Positions 53,822 to 64,000 of a stretch of 64,000 nucleotides of DNA are shown in pieces; the stretch's first letter is position 1, and every line of letters begins with the position of its first letter. The stretch comes from Pseudopithomyces maydicus (Eukaryota; Ascomycota; Dothideomycetes; Pleosporales; Didymosphaeriaceae), in assembly GCA_026873275.1 (NCBI GenBank), contig JANTUC010000012.1, positions 702,001 through 766,000 on the forward strand, in the 5' to 3' direction. The position numbers and the translations under genes are program-made. Under the pieces are notes generated by a model. It ran no database searches. It had not been told where the DNA came from and was given only the letters and a program-made list of their open reading frames with translations.

Positions 53822-55187
53822 ATGAAGCCCAGCGCCCTCTCCGCGTTGCTGGTCGTGCTGTTCGCCGCCTTTGCTGCAGCATGGTCCAAGGAAGGTACGT
53901 TTGCAATGCGCCGTTTGCAGCACCGCCGTCGCTCCCTGCCCGGAAATATGCAGCCATCCCGCATGCATTCACCCCTCGCGCGGGAGAACCCATTGGCTGA
54001 CCGACACACCTGCAGACCACGAGATCTTCCGTCTGCGCGATGAAGTCGCCCTGCACAGCGGCGAGAACGTTACCTTCTACGACCTGCTCGGCGTCAAGCC
54101 CTCGGCCTCGCAAGACGAGCTGACCAAAGCCTACCGCAAGAAGTCGCGCGAGCTGCACCCCGACAAGGCTCGCAAGAGCTTCGAGGCCAAGCGTGTCCTG
54201 GAGAACAAGAAGAAGGGCAAGAAGGTCACCAAGCAGGCTTCCAAGAGGGAGATCGATGCCTACCTGAAGGAGGCCACCGCCGCCTACCAGAGACTCTCCG
54301 TCGTAGCCAACGTTCTCAAGGGCGAGAACCGTGACCGATATGACCACTTCCTCAAGAACGGCTTCCCCAAGTGGAGGGGCACCGGCTACTACTACCAGCG
54401 TTTCCGCCCCGGACTCGGCTCTGTGATGCTTGGTATGCTGGTCGTCATGGGTGGCGGTATGCACTACTTCGCCCTTGTCATGGCTTGGAAGCGCCGCCGG
54501 GAGTTCGTCGAGCGCTACATCCGACACGCACGCAGGACTGCCTGGGGAGATGACACTGGCATCCAGGGTATTCCCGGAGTCGATGCAACACCCACCCCGC
54601 CGCCCGTCAACACCGAGCAGTGGGATGATTCCGATGAGGCTCCCCAGGAAATGGCTCCCATGAACCGCAGGCAGAAGCGCGCCATGGAGAAGGAGAATCG
54701 CAAGGACAAGAAAATCACTGTTGTCAAGAAGGCGCGCAAATCCGGCATCTCTACCCCTGTCGAAGCTCAATTGACCTCCGGCCCTCAGGGTGCCAAGAAG
54801 CGCATCGTGGCTGAGAACGGCAAGGTACTTGTTGTCGATTCTGCAGGTAACGTCTTCCTCGAAGAAGAAAGTGAGGAAGGCCAGAAGCAAGAGTTCCTCC
54901 TTGACGTAAGTTCATTCTCCCATACCTATACCTAACGTCTACTTACTCGTCCACAGCCCGATGAGGAACCCAAGCCTACTATCTATGATACTATGCTATT
55001 CAAGCTTCCCAGGTTCGCGTTCAACCAGACCGTTGGCCGTATCACCGGCAACAAGCAGGCCGTTGAGGAGCCTCTTCTCGAGACCAGCGACCAGCCAGAG
55101 GAGGAAATTGCTCTTGCCAATGCCACTGCCAACAACGTGAACGGTGAGACCAAGAAGCGCAAGGCAAAGGCAAAGGCTGTGAGGTAG
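53822..55187 (+). CDS. ERJ5: ERJ5-like ER membrane J-protein
   Basis: Erj5 is an ER-resident DnaJ protein that supports folding capacity in the ER. Exons are 53822-53894, 54016-54905 and 54957-55187, giving 397 residues. The signal peptide is MKPSALSALLVVLFAAFAAA. The J domain FYDLLGVKPSASQDELTKAY has RELHPDKARKSFEAKR, so HPD is intact, and a Lys-rich insert (NKKKGKKVTKQASKREI). After the KGENRDRYDHFLKNGFPKWR block comes one transmembrane helix (LGSVMLGMLVVMGGGMHYFA, about residue 185). The cytosolic C-terminal half is charged (MNRRQKRAMEKENRKDKKIT) and ends in a Lys/Arg-rich tail KKRKAKAKAVR. Splice sites are clean. The gene is divergent from PRA1. Confidence 0.92.
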
Positions 55188-55852
55188 TTTGCACTTGAGG
55201 AGTCGGACACGGAAAAGCGTTTGATATCAGTTCTATACCATGTCTCAACAAGGCGATCTATGCAATGTCACTCTCATGTAGTGTTCACCTAGAAAATATT
55301 TCGTTGTAGGATAGACGAGATAGAAAAATACCGTCAGCAGAGTTGAATCATCTCCACTGTCCTCACCGATATTGGAGCGACCGGTCAATCGCCCCATAGT
55401 CAAACAAGATGCTTAGCTAATGCCAACATGTGGCTTACCACTGCGCCTTGAATTGCATGATCCTGCGGACATGTACTTGTTCTCCCATTAGTCAGTCACC
55501 CCCGCGACCCTCCCATCCCACGTTTGAGAATGGCGATTTGCGCTACGCCCGGCCCTACGCCCCGTCCGTAGGAAGCTAGACCTGCCTGCCGGGCTCCCTA
55601 ACGAAATTTGCCTGCTGTTTTAATGTACCCGTCCGCAGCGAGTCAGACCCACTTCTTTGACCAAAGAAGTTCAGTGAGGGCCGTGAACGTTTTGGCCCCC
55701 TTCTACCGGGAATATCAGCGCAGGCTGCGCCCCAATGATCAGGTGTAATAAAAGATGAGAGGACGCGCCCGGGGAGACATGGCTACGGTCTCGGGCATAG
55801 AACTTTGTTGCGGTTACTGACGTTGTTGCTACCATCCGGGCGGAATACAGCC
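55188..55852. other. Intergenic, no gene recognised
   Basis: 0.67 kb between ERJ5 and the next gene on the same strand. Nothing beyond a presumed terminator and promoter. Confidence 0.35.
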
Positions 55853-56799
55853 ATGCGCGGGCTGTCTCTTATCCTCCACGCCTTGTGGATAGTGTGTGCT
55901 ACGGCGAAGTTCACGGAGCCTGTCTCGTCTAATGAGGACTTTTACCAGATATGGAGCGTAGGTACGGAGCAACTCAAGATCAACCTTTTTACTCAGGATA
56001 TTCGTTAACCCAGTGTAGGTGATACGATCGATATCAAATGGGACGCGGGGTGGGACTGGGGCGCTGGAGAGCAGCCCAGTGTCGCGGACCTGTTCATCAC
56101 ATGGTTCGACACACCGAAGAAGTTCTCCCAGCTGATCGCCGGTATGTACACCCTATCTTCCCCAGTCTTGCGCCCGCGCTTTTTGAATATGGTTCTAACG
56201 TACGGGACGTAGCAAATATCAGCCTCGCAACGAACGGCAATTACTCCTGGCAGGTCAACGTACCCAACGAAAAGATTGCACAGGAGCCGAAGTTTGTGTT
56301 TCGCTTTAGCCAGCATACGAATCCGGAGGTGTTCAACTTTGATCTCCCGAAGATGCCGAGTAGAGGGTTTATATTGCTTCGGAAGGAGAAGAAGGAGGAG
56401 GAGGAGGTTTCATCATCAACGACGATGACGACGACGACGACGAGTGTATCGTCACAGACATCAACAGCAGGACTTGGTCCAAGCTCCAGCCCTCCGGTAA
56501 AAGAGACCGAGGCAGACGAGAAGCCAAAAGCGGCGATAATCGCAGCATGTGTTCTGGCAGTCTTGTTGGGCATTGCCTTGGTGCTCGGTGTCGCGCTGTT
56601 CTTTTTACGGCGAGCGAGAAGGAGACGGGAAGACGAGGAGAAACCAAGAGGGATATATTCGAAAAAAGGAGATGGAGATAGCGTGCATATGTACGTGTAT
56701 CCAACGCAAGAGCTACCGGCACCGCCCCAAGAGCTTATTGGGGACGGGATGGGACAGTCTAGAGAACTGAACGGGTCGACTCCTAGGGATTGGCATTGA
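55853..56799 (+). CDS. Secreted-type single-pass membrane protein, unknown
   Basis: A probable type I membrane protein of 272 residues. Exons are 55853-55961, 56019-56141 and 56213-56799. The signal peptide is MRGLSLILHALWIVCATA. The ectodomain of about 120 residues has WSVGDTIDIKWDAGWDWG, DLFITWFDTPKKFSQLIA and SWQVNVPNEKIAQEPKFVFR, a beta-sandwich-like pattern often seen in fungal cell-surface proteins (Kre9/Knh1-like or Ig-like N-domains). A Thr/Ser-rich stalk (TTMTTTTTSVSSQTSTAG) leads to the membrane helix IIAACVLAVLLGIALVLGVA and a basic stop-transfer RRARRRREDEEK. The short tail has TQELPAPPQEL. I do not recognise a characterised homologue. It resembles mucin-like surface sensors in layout only. 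Confidence 0.78.
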
Positions 56800-56962
56800 G
56801 GCAGGGGATAGAAGAGACAGGTTGGAATCAAAATAAAAATGACTCGCAGAGTCTATCGCGCAATCTTGAAAACTGAAACAAACTTCGGATGCATTGAACG
56901 CCATGCTTTGACGCGCGACAATACCAACGCCTAAATATGCTCATCCACATGCAGACACACCA

Positions 56963-57718
56963 CTACCTCTTCAGCGTGCTCCCCTCCAGCTCTCCCAACT
57001 CAGCCCTTGCCACCTCTGGATTCCCATCCAGCAGCTTCTGCACCCTCTCTTCAAACGCCCTGATCATGATGTCGGCAACCTTCGGAGCCGCCCCAGCACT
57101 GAGCGCCATATACATGGGATTTGCAAACGCAAACTCCAGCGCCAAAGAGACCTCAGTGCTGTCTTTCCCCAGCGCTTCAATCGTCCAGCGGCTCCGCAGA
57201 TGCGTCATCAGCCCATTCGCCGCGCCTCTCGCACCCTTGTCGCCATCTCGCGCGCTATCTAGATGGTGCGCAATGTCGTGGGCGTTCAGGTCGGTTTCCG
57301 TATCCCCGCCTATGCTTTCGACGATCCGGCCGGGAACGCAGAAGACGCGCGATGTGAAGGATTCGGTTAGGTTGCCCCAACCGACTATCAATTTGGCCTC
57401 AGACGGCCATTTGCGAGAGTAGGTGGCGTCGGGCGAGGACCAGCGCGTTACGCTGGAGGATTGGCAGTACGGGAGGAAGGAGGAGTAGCTCTGGACGTCT
57501 GAGACGATGGAGTAGATGGGCGCAGCTGGATACGGCAGGGTGCGCGTCGCTGTGAGTGTTTGCGGCTGCGCAGAAGCGTTGAGGGGGTTCAGCGAGGACT
57601 GGAAGGGGTTCGGTAGGAAAGTACGGCGCTGGGAGAGGGTTGGAAGGCGCGAGGTCGACGCACGAAGGACCGGACGGAGGGTTCGTGGAGTGGCCATTGT
57701 GGCGAGCTGTAAGGGCAT
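56963..57718 (-). CDS. COQ10: Coenzyme Q-binding protein COQ10 (START-like)
   Basis: Coq10 is a mitochondrial START-domain protein that binds ubiquinone and is needed for efficient Q use in respiration. There is one exon of 251 residues. The N-terminus is a basic, Ser/Arg-rich presequence (TPRTLRPVLRASTSRLPTLS, QRRTFLPNPF). The START-like domain begins TLTATRTLPYPAAPIYSIVS, then DVQSYSSFLPYCQSSSVTRW, KLIVGWGNLTESFTSRVFCV and RSRWTIEALGKDSTEVSLAL. It ends in a helix PKVADIMIRAFEERVQKLL. A short insert in the middle (DIAHHLDSARDGDKGARGAA) is low-complexity. A second Met (MATPRT) lies seven codons in. The stop converges on the preceding gene (163 bp), and the ATG diverges from TRM140 (321 bp). 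Confidence 0.93.
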   Translation of the reverse strand: MPLQLATMATPRTLRPVLRASTSRLPTLSQRRTFLPNPFQSSLNPLNASAQPQTLTATRTLPYPAAPIYSIVSDVQSYSSFLPYCQSSSVTRWSSPDATYSRKWPSEAKLIVGWGNLTESFTSRVFCVPGRIVESIGGDTETDLNAHDIAHHLDSARDGDKGARGAANGLMTHLRSRWTIEALGKDSTEVSLALEFAFANPMYMALSAGAAPKVADIMIRAFEERVQKLLDGNPEVARAELGELEGSTLKR

Positions 57719-58039
57719 GGGGGGAATATAAACAGGAATACAGCTTCTACTGTCACCGTGAAGACATGATGCGAGTGTACGAGGGAAGGAGAATCAAAAG
57801 AGAGATATAATTATCATGGTGACGGGAGCCGTGCAAACTGCGGCGGATTGGCTGACGTCGTCCTGCCAGGGACACACTACACTAGTGTAGGCTAGGACGC
57901 AAGAAGACTAGACCCATGGCCCTTATCGATAGTAAATTTCCACTCTTTCGCTCCATGCCCCTCCTCCGCGTGGGTTGAGTCGAGATATTCAACGCTACAA
58001 GTACACTCCTTGCTTTTTTTCTGATAGCACTCTGCCAAC
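57719..58039. promoter_or_regulatory. Divergent promoter region, COQ10 / TRM140
   Basis: 321 bp between divergent ATGs, enough for two compact promoters. No motif is assigned. Confidence 0.45.
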
Positions 58040-59515
58040 ATGGATAACACATCGAACGAGGTCGCAGACGCGCGCTTCCAAACAGACAACTCTCATTCCA
58101 CAAAGCAACAGCCCAAACAGCAACTCTCCAAAGCCATGGAGCACATGCGCTTCGCAGTCACCGTCGATCCTATTCCCCGTTCCTCCTCCACCTCCACTCC
58201 CGCCCCTGCCTCCGAGACGCCCTCCTCCGAGCAGCCCTCCGACGCACCTCCCGAATCTGACGCTTACGGCGTCCCCGCCTCCATCGCGCCTTTGCGCAAA
58301 CCCGCCCACCGCTCGCACTCCCCTACCAACAACCAGAAGCGCAGCGACCCCTTTGCCTTCGGCTCGCGTTTCCTCGAAGAGGGCGACGACATCTTCGAGT
58401 TCAACGCCTGGGACCACGTCGACGTCGACCCCGCATACCAGTCCTTCTCCTCCGAGCAGTTCGAGAAGCAGCGCGCAGACCCCGTGTCCGATTTCGACAA
58501 GAAGCGATTCAACGACAACCCCGAAAAGTGGTGGAATATTTTCTACAAGAACAACAAGACCAACTTTTTCAAAAACAGGAAGTGGTTGGCGCAGGAGTTC
58601 CCGGTGCTGGACGAGGTGACCAAGGAAGACAGCGCACCCGCCGTGGTACTGGAGATTGGAGCCGGCGCGGGAAACAGCGCCTTCCCCATCTTACAGAAGA
58701 GGCAGAACAAGGGGCTCAAGATACACGCGTGCGATTTCTCGAAGAAGGCGGTGGAACTCATACGCGGCCACGAGCTCTACGACCCCCAGTACATACAGGC
58801 AGACGTTTGGGACGTGGCTGCGTCGCCAGACTCTGAGAACGGAGGGCTGCCACCGGGGCTGTCAGAGGGCAGTGTGGACGTCGTGCTCATGGTGTTCATA
58901 TTTTCGGCCTTGAATCCAAAGCAGTGGGATCAGGCTGTGAGGAATGTGTGGAGGGTGCTGAAGCCGGGAGGCCAGATGCTTTTTAGGGATTACGGAAGGG
59001 GTGATTTGGCTCAGGTGAGGTTCAAGAAGGGGCGGTACATGGACGAGAACTTTTACGTGAGGGGTGATGGCACAAGAGTGTACTTCTTTGAGAAAGAGGA
59101 ATTGGAGGAGATATGGGGTGGCAAGAAGCGATCGCCCAAACAACCAGAAGCAGAAATAAGCGGTCAAGAAGCAAACGCAGAGTCAGAGTCTTCACCGCCA
59201 TCACAGCAGCTCTCTGATATGACCCTGAGCAGCTCTAGGCCCGAGGGAAGCTCGTCGGAAGAGCAAACAACATCGCAAGAACCTTCAAGTAGTGACGCTG
59301 CGTCTACACCACAATCGCCGCGGCCTGCTTTCGAGATTGTCCATTTCGGAATTGACAGGCGCATGCTTGTGAATCGGCAACGTAGGCTCAAGATGTATCG
59401 CTGCTGGATGCAGGCCGTGTTCCGGAAACCAGGGCACCAGAGCGAGGTGCCGATTAGTACGATACGGCAGGATAAAGGCAAGGAGGCTACTGAGGGTGAA
59501 GGAGACGAAGCATGA
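58040..59515 (+). CDS. TRM140: tRNA N3-methylcytidine methyltransferase (TRM140 / METTL2 type)
   Basis: It methylates C32 of the anticodon loop of certain tRNAs using S-adenosylmethionine. There is one exon of 491 residues. The first 110 residues are Ser/Pro-rich and disordered. The family block DPFAFGSRFLEEGDDIFEFN, AWDHVDVDPAYQSFSSEQFE and KWWNIFYKNNKTNFFKNRKW precedes the Rossmann fold. SAM motif I is VLEIGAGAGNSAFPIL near residue 203, then ACDFSKKAVELI and VLMVFIFSALNPKQWDQAVR, with NVWRVLKPGGQMLFRDYGRG. A Ser/Glu-rich insert of about 70 residues splits the C-terminal part, which ends FGIDRRMLVNRQRRLKMYRC, WMQAVFRKP. There is no actin-binding extension as in yeast Abp140, as usual for filamentous fungi. 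Confidence 0.94.
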   Translation: MDNTSNEVADARFQTDNSHSTKQQPKQQLSKAMEHMRFAVTVDPIPRSSSTSTPAPASETPSSEQPSDAPPESDAYGVPASIAPLRKPAHRSHSPTNNQKRSDPFAFGSRFLEEGDDIFEFNAWDHVDVDPAYQSFSSEQFEKQRADPVSDFDKKRFNDNPEKWWNIFYKNNKTNFFKNRKWLAQEFPVLDEVTKEDSAPAVVLEIGAGAGNSAFPILQKRQNKGLKIHACDFSKKAVELIRGHELYDPQYIQADVWDVAASPDSENGGLPPGLSEGSVDVVLMVFIFSALNPKQWDQAVRNVWRVLKPGGQMLFRDYGRGDLAQVRFKKGRYMDENFYVRGDGTRVYFFEKEELEEIWGGKKRSPKQPEAEISGQEANAESESSPPSQQLSDMTLSSSRPEGSSSEEQTTSQEPSSSDAASTPQSPRPAFEIVHFGIDRRMLVNRQRRLKMYRCWMQAVFRKPGHQSEVPISTIRQDKGKEATEGEGDEA

Positions 59516-60665
59516 GGGATATCTAGTTGGGATGTTAAGTCAAAAAAGATAAAATAATGATCTAGATTTATAATCCAATATGCATGAGATACCTGGTTAT
59601 AATGATACCCTTGACATTCTTTTCGAAGTCACTGTTTCCACTATTGGGAATATGATCGGGTGAAAGGAGGGGCGTAACGTTGCTACACGTACCTCTGGAA
59701 GATGTAGTGAATTCTTGAGTGCACCTGATTCTTCCTTGTGATTGCCAAACAATCGGATACTACCTCTGTACGCTCAAACTTAAGGTCAAAGGTGCTAGTT
59801 TCTTTGTACCCTCGTTATATAAATTTTCCTGTCCGGTGCAGTTCATTCTTCTTGCTGTATATGTATACTGATATAACTCCTTGATCAAAATGTTCAGTGG
59901 TTTTTTTTCAGAGATGATGTTAAATTTTAAAGCGTTGAGAGTTGCCCAACATACATGGGGCGTTACATGCTCCCTCCCAGACTGTAGCAAACCACTACCA
60001 AACAATCTTCCGGCTTGGAGTTGTAGCATTTGTACTTCGGATTGTTACAGATATAATGATATAGAAACATCTCGTGATAGCCAGTATTTACTTCCTGCTG
60101 TACCTTTCATTCTCGACCTATCGCGTTTAACCTATTTCACTTCTGGTTCAATACCGAGGATAGGCACCATATCCAATCAATTTGGCGGGGTGTGGCATCT
60201 GCCTTCTTGATCACAAGTTGGTTTGATGAGTAAACCTTTATTCAAGAACAAGATTCCATGATCCAGCTTATCCATTTCTAGTGCCCTCAACTTAGGCTCG
60301 TCTTATGGATTTTCAACTCAGGGGTTTCGACGGACCGGCAGACAAGTCAACTATCAACTTTCTAGCATGTTGATCTTGCTTCCATAGCAGTTAAAATATG
60401 TACAAGTGGTGAAGAACTTTCCTGAAGTTTCAACTCGAGCCCTTGGTTCTAGTTGTTTGGTCTATCCAGGCAACAGTCTTAGTCAACCAGTAAACAGGAA
60501 GACTTCAACACTTCAGCTCGGGTACCCCGACCTACCCTATATAAAGACTCTCTAAGATGAACGCTCGAGCTTGCCCTCACTTCTCTCGTTCCATTCGCAC
60601 ATCACCTTGGCTCGACACCGCCCGCCTGACAGCATAACACGAGACGTTTGGTAATAAATACAAAG
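59516..60665. other. Intergenic, AT-rich, with TATA box at the right end
   Basis: 1.15 kb with no gene. Short ORFs (up to 109 codons at 59881-60210) are unsupported. The right end carries the core promoter of the DUF6604 gene. Confidence 0.4.
60538..60546 (+). promoter_or_regulatory. TATA box of the DUF6604 gene
   Basis: tatataaag lies 120 bp upstream of the ATG at 60666, a normal distance. Most other genes here have no such clear TATA, which fits a regulated rather than housekeeping promoter. Confidence 0.6.
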
Positions 60666-63587
60666 ATGGACTATTACCAACTCCACGAACTTCCGGAAAC
60701 CTACACGCGGTACAAAGCGGCTACAGCCAATTTTGAGAAATGGCTGCTCCAGACTTCGAAGAATCGCGGTCTCGAGATCGCTAAACAGGCTGAGGCTAAT
60801 GCTAAGCAAGCGGCCTCAAACCAGAAGAAGACGGATAAGTCAAAACCATACCGGATTCTCTCTAAAGACTTTCTGTCTCTAGCCGAGGCAGTCGCTAGTT
60901 CCGGAATTTCGAAGCAGGATGAGAAGGAACTTGATAACCTCAAACTCGCCATTCGCCTGCGAAAGGAGGTCACTCAATGGTAAGTACATGATCATGTTTG
61001 TTAGTACACGATTTATATGAAACTAATACTTTGTAGGTATGGATTACGGAATAATTTCGACGAGGGACACGAAAAATTCATAGAGATATTGCAAAATGTG
61101 CACACCGTGCTCAAGAATTGCATTATTGGGCCCTCAGAGGGTCCCAGCAACAAGGAACCTCAGCAACCCGAGAGGTTTGCGATCTTTACGGATATTTCCA
61201 AGGAATCGAGCCAATCAGACGATCATGAAGATGAAGAAGATATTTTCAAAGAAGGGGAGTTGGAGCCAGACTCTCTTAATACCAAGGGAAGCCCCACTAA
61301 GCGCAAATCATCGCATGACAAACACGAGACACCACCGAAAGCTTCCAAGGAAGAACTCGAAACGGAACAGGACTTCCAGGTTCTTTGTTACCTATTCGAT
61401 CTTCACCAGCTTCGACAGTGTATCAAAAACTGCTGGAATGATTGGGTACTGCAGAAGATCGGAACCATGACGGCTGCAATCGTATCAGACCTAGCAATGG
61501 GTGTTGTTCATCGACAAGCTTCTGTACTGATCGACAATCTGAAGGAACATGGAAACGACCGGACAGTATCCGGCGTGATCTACAAGCTTCATCAGCTGGC
61601 ACCAGAAGCTCAAGAAGAGCGGCCATCGTCCTCTCCCCAAGATGACTCAAATGTCATACCTAGTGACGTTTTGTGCCTTGAGGCTATTTTGATTGTAGAG
61701 AAATTCTGGAGCATCGAGTCTAAAGAAGATTTCCAAGTCGATGAGTGTTCTCCAAGAGATTCGTTTTGCTTACGTTTTCTCCTCCACTCTAAACTCATAG
61801 GCCAGAGTAAAATGCGCCTAGCGACGGGCTTACCTCTGGATAGACTTACCGAATCTCTCAGCTTCCCGAATGTTGGAGGTGAAGCTTGGCTACCCTTTGG
61901 TTTCCAGGTTCTGCTCGATATACAAGAGTTACTCGCTAATAACCTGAGCTATTTCCGATACGACGTTCTTGATCATGCCACATATATATTTCAATGTCTG
62001 CAGGGGCACTTCAGCTACGAAGACAAAGTGTGGGACACGACGGAGAAGCCTGACTATATGACAGTCGATGAGGTGAAGTGGTCCACTCAGTATCTACCAA
62101 CCATGGAAAAAATGACGAATTGGACGAGGGAACTGCTAGATTCCAATACTGAACCCAGGACTGGTATGTCTAATCCCTACTTCCTTACAGTGAATCCAAT
62201 CTTGTCTGGCAAGACGATGTGGGACTATCATCGCAAGTTCCATGGCGACGCTATCCATAAGGTTCGGTGGTTCATCGTGGCCCTCGCCCACTTATACAAT
62301 GCCTGTCTTCAGGTTGGTGGGTTGGATATTTCTTGGCCAGATCTTGACTTCATCATCGAATCTCAAGGGGAAGCACGTATCTTCGTTGGAGGCAGACCTA
62401 AAAATCCTGACCTCTTTCACAAGCGTTTGGCTTTAGCCTTGGGTGGATCTCCATCTAAATTCTCGAAGAATTATCGAGGACCCGGAGACAGAAGCGACCA
62501 TGGTCCGCAAAGCACTCGCGGGCTTGCATCTCTTCCGCCTCTGCAACACAAGATTGCAACGTACTTCGAGACAGAGTCACGTTCAGAGCGATCCACGCAG
62601 CTCCACAACATTTTCGCTTCTCTGTTACAGGATCGGGAAAAAACCCTTGAAAAAGCTGTCGATTCAACTTCAGATGTAGAATCACCAAATGATCCAAAGG
62701 CCTCTGATGAATCTCGAACCATATTCAAGGCAATCCCAGCCAAACGTTCACCAGGCACCGAGAACAAGAAAAAGCCAAAAAAGAACCGCCCCGAGATACC
62801 AAACTTCTCGAAGCAGACATCTGTCCACGCCGACCTCCTGAAGGACGTGGTTTCCCAACTGGCCGAACATGAAACGTACGCCAGCTTCGATCATCTCGAT
62901 TTCTTCCGCCGGGCCAACGAAATCATCACTTACATCCGTCCCCGACTGTCTTTTGACAACAGCGAAGATCCGACTAGATTGGATGCCAACTTGGAAACCC
63001 CCAACGACTTTACCCGCCTGTATGATCTCTTCTACGCGTTGAGGCCCCCTCGAGATAGATCGCAGAAGCGACGGACTCGCCACTACGACGAGGGCATGCA
63101 CAAGATGAAGACGATAGGGTCCGTTCTAAAGCAATTCATACGGTATCAAGGATCTGCCGTAAAGGATGCTGCTGAAGAGCAGATGAAACGGCGACGTCAA
63201 CACGAGGCCTTGTTCGCTCCCGCTCTCGCTTCAGCTCCCGCTCCACCTCCCGCTCTCGCTCCAACTCCAGCTAAGCGGATACTTCTTCACAAGTGTCTCT
63301 TCCATGGTGACTTGGGCATGTCCTTGGGCATATATCATCGCCTCAAATATAGCCCCACTCGTTCTAAGCCGGTGGAAGGGGGTCGTCATGTAACCTTCAA
63401 ACGAGTGACGTTGGGCAGCGGTCAGCCGGTGCTGCGCCTGGTTTGTGCGAAGAAAAGGTCAATCTCCCACATGTGTCGTGGAAAGTGTTCCTTCGGCAAG
63501 AAGGTCTTGGAGAATGTGTATGACTTATTCTGGTCAACACATGCGAATGTTGGTGGTGCTGAGGATGCAGAGTGGGTGGATGAGTGA
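60666..63587 (+). CDS. DUF6604-domain fungal protein, 954 residues
   Basis: A large protein with the fungal DUF6604 N-terminal domain. Exon 1 is 60666-60979 and exon 2 is 61037-63587. It starts MDYYQLHELPETYTRYKAAT, NFEKWLLQTSKNRGLE, the domain signature, and continues through a Lys/Ala helix (ANAKQAASNQKKTDK), LAIRLRKEVTQWYGL and FIEILQNVHTVLKNC. The middle is acidic, then helical (VLCYLFDLHQLRQCIKNCWN, AWLPFGFQVLLDIQELLANN, TMWDYHRKFHGDAIHKVRWF). The C-terminal third holds a disordered Lys/Pro stretch, an Ala-Pro repeat near 63217-63275, and a Cys-containing end (VCAKKRSISHMCRGKCSFGK). No catalytic motif or NTPase is seen. Members of this family are common and variable in ascomycetes and uncharacterised. 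Confidence 0.85.
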
Positions 63588-64000
63588 AGAGAGTTTGTGT
63601 GGTGAAGTATCTACGGCTTTTCTCCTGGTGGATTGAAATCGGGTAGTGTTGGATGTGTAGTAGGTCCATTTCAGTCCAGATGACTAGGGTTGTTTGGGTG
63701 CGCTTGTTTTGTGGAATCGATCTTTTCTCTTGTCATACAAAGCAGGATGCACTGGTGATTTGGTTACATCCCCCTCATATTCCGTCTATTGCTTTGGTGC
63801 CCCTTTTTGATGGATTTATTGCGTCTGATTTGCAATTGACTGATATTTACTTGGTTGGAGTCGGCATTGTCTGTGTAGGTTTTCACGACGATAACGGAAA
63901 GACCGAAAGACCGAAAGACTGATGACTTGGTGTATTCACCACTACATAAACATCTGACTGGCCTGTCTGTGTCTCTTGGGAACATGCTGGGCAGCTTGAA
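63588..64000. other. 3' flank of the DUF6604 gene to window end
   Basis: 413 bp with no recognised gene. An 89-codon plus ORF at 63653-63922 is unsupported. Near 63898-63919 the motif accgaaag is repeated in tandem. Confidence 0.35.

Noticed and set aside
1..64000. tRNA, rRNA, CRISPR, IS or viral elements
   Set aside because: No B-box-like GGTTCGANTCC on either strand that folds, no repeat-spacer array, no transposase or capsid-like protein was seen by eye. A covariance-model search would be needed to exclude small RNAs.

Overview
The window is eukaryotic DNA from a filamentous ascomycete (Pezizomycotina). Genes are spliced with short GT-AG introns of about 50-250 bp, lie on both strands about 2 kb apart, and include typical fungal families: Zn2Cys6 and NxxAQxxFR-type bZIP regulators, a UstYa/DUF3328 protein, a DUF6604 protein, a Csi2-like protein and a Gts1-type ArfGAP. 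The feel is of a Dothideomycete, but that is an impression from remembered homologues and not a computed placement. No rRNA, tRNA, CRISPR array, plasmid or viral element was recognised.

Layout. 1-2.8 kb: the 20S proteasome beta-7 gene (PRE4, running off the left edge), a divergent HCNGP/SAP30BP-like gene and the 20S beta-6 gene (PRE7). 3.7-6.2 kb: a UstYa-like membrane oxidase and a MARVEL-type membrane protein. 6.3-10.9 kb, minus strand: kappa-class GST, an atypical kinase and an INSIG protein. 12-17.3 kb, plus strand: an AAA+ ATPase and a Zn2Cys6 regulator. 18-22.7 kb: an Izh3/PAQR protein and, divergently, a sugar-porter-type MFS transporter. 23.5-29 kb: a large unknown protein, the rRNA-processing factor FCF1 and a Csi2-like protein. 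29-43.9 kb is gene-poor, holding a small membrane protein, a GTS1-type ArfGAP and a minimal bZIP, plus a 5.7-kb stretch with no convincing gene. 43.9-50.4 kb: a SWIM-finger protein, a conserved unknown and a soluble J-protein. 51-63.6 kb is dense: an unknown protein whose ATG is 34 bp from the stop of a PRA1/YIP3 gene, ERJ5, a single-pass membrane protein, COQ10, the tRNA m3C methyltransferase TRM140 and a 954-residue DUF6604 protein.

How the genes relate. This is mostly a housekeeping neighbourhood: proteasome, ribosome biogenesis, tRNA modification, ER folding and sterol control, ubiquinone and vesicle traffic. A few accessory genes are scattered in it (UstYa, atypical kinase, MFS, DUF6604, Zn2Cys6). 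Divergent pairs that may share promoters are PRE4/HCNGP, FCF1/CSI2-like, PRA1/ERJ5 and COQ10/TRM140. I see no complete secondary-metabolite cluster.

The strongest unexpected signal is technical or mutational. Seven genes (HCNGP, INSIG, Zn2Cys6, MFS, the unknown at 23.5 kb, CSI2-like and the 49.5-kb J-protein) carry ten apparent frameshifts. Each is repaired by exactly one extra base, each maps to or beside a mononucleotide run, and all go in the same direction. This looks like deletion-biased homopolymer error in the assembly, not ten independent gene deaths. Any automatic annotation of this contig will split or truncate those genes.
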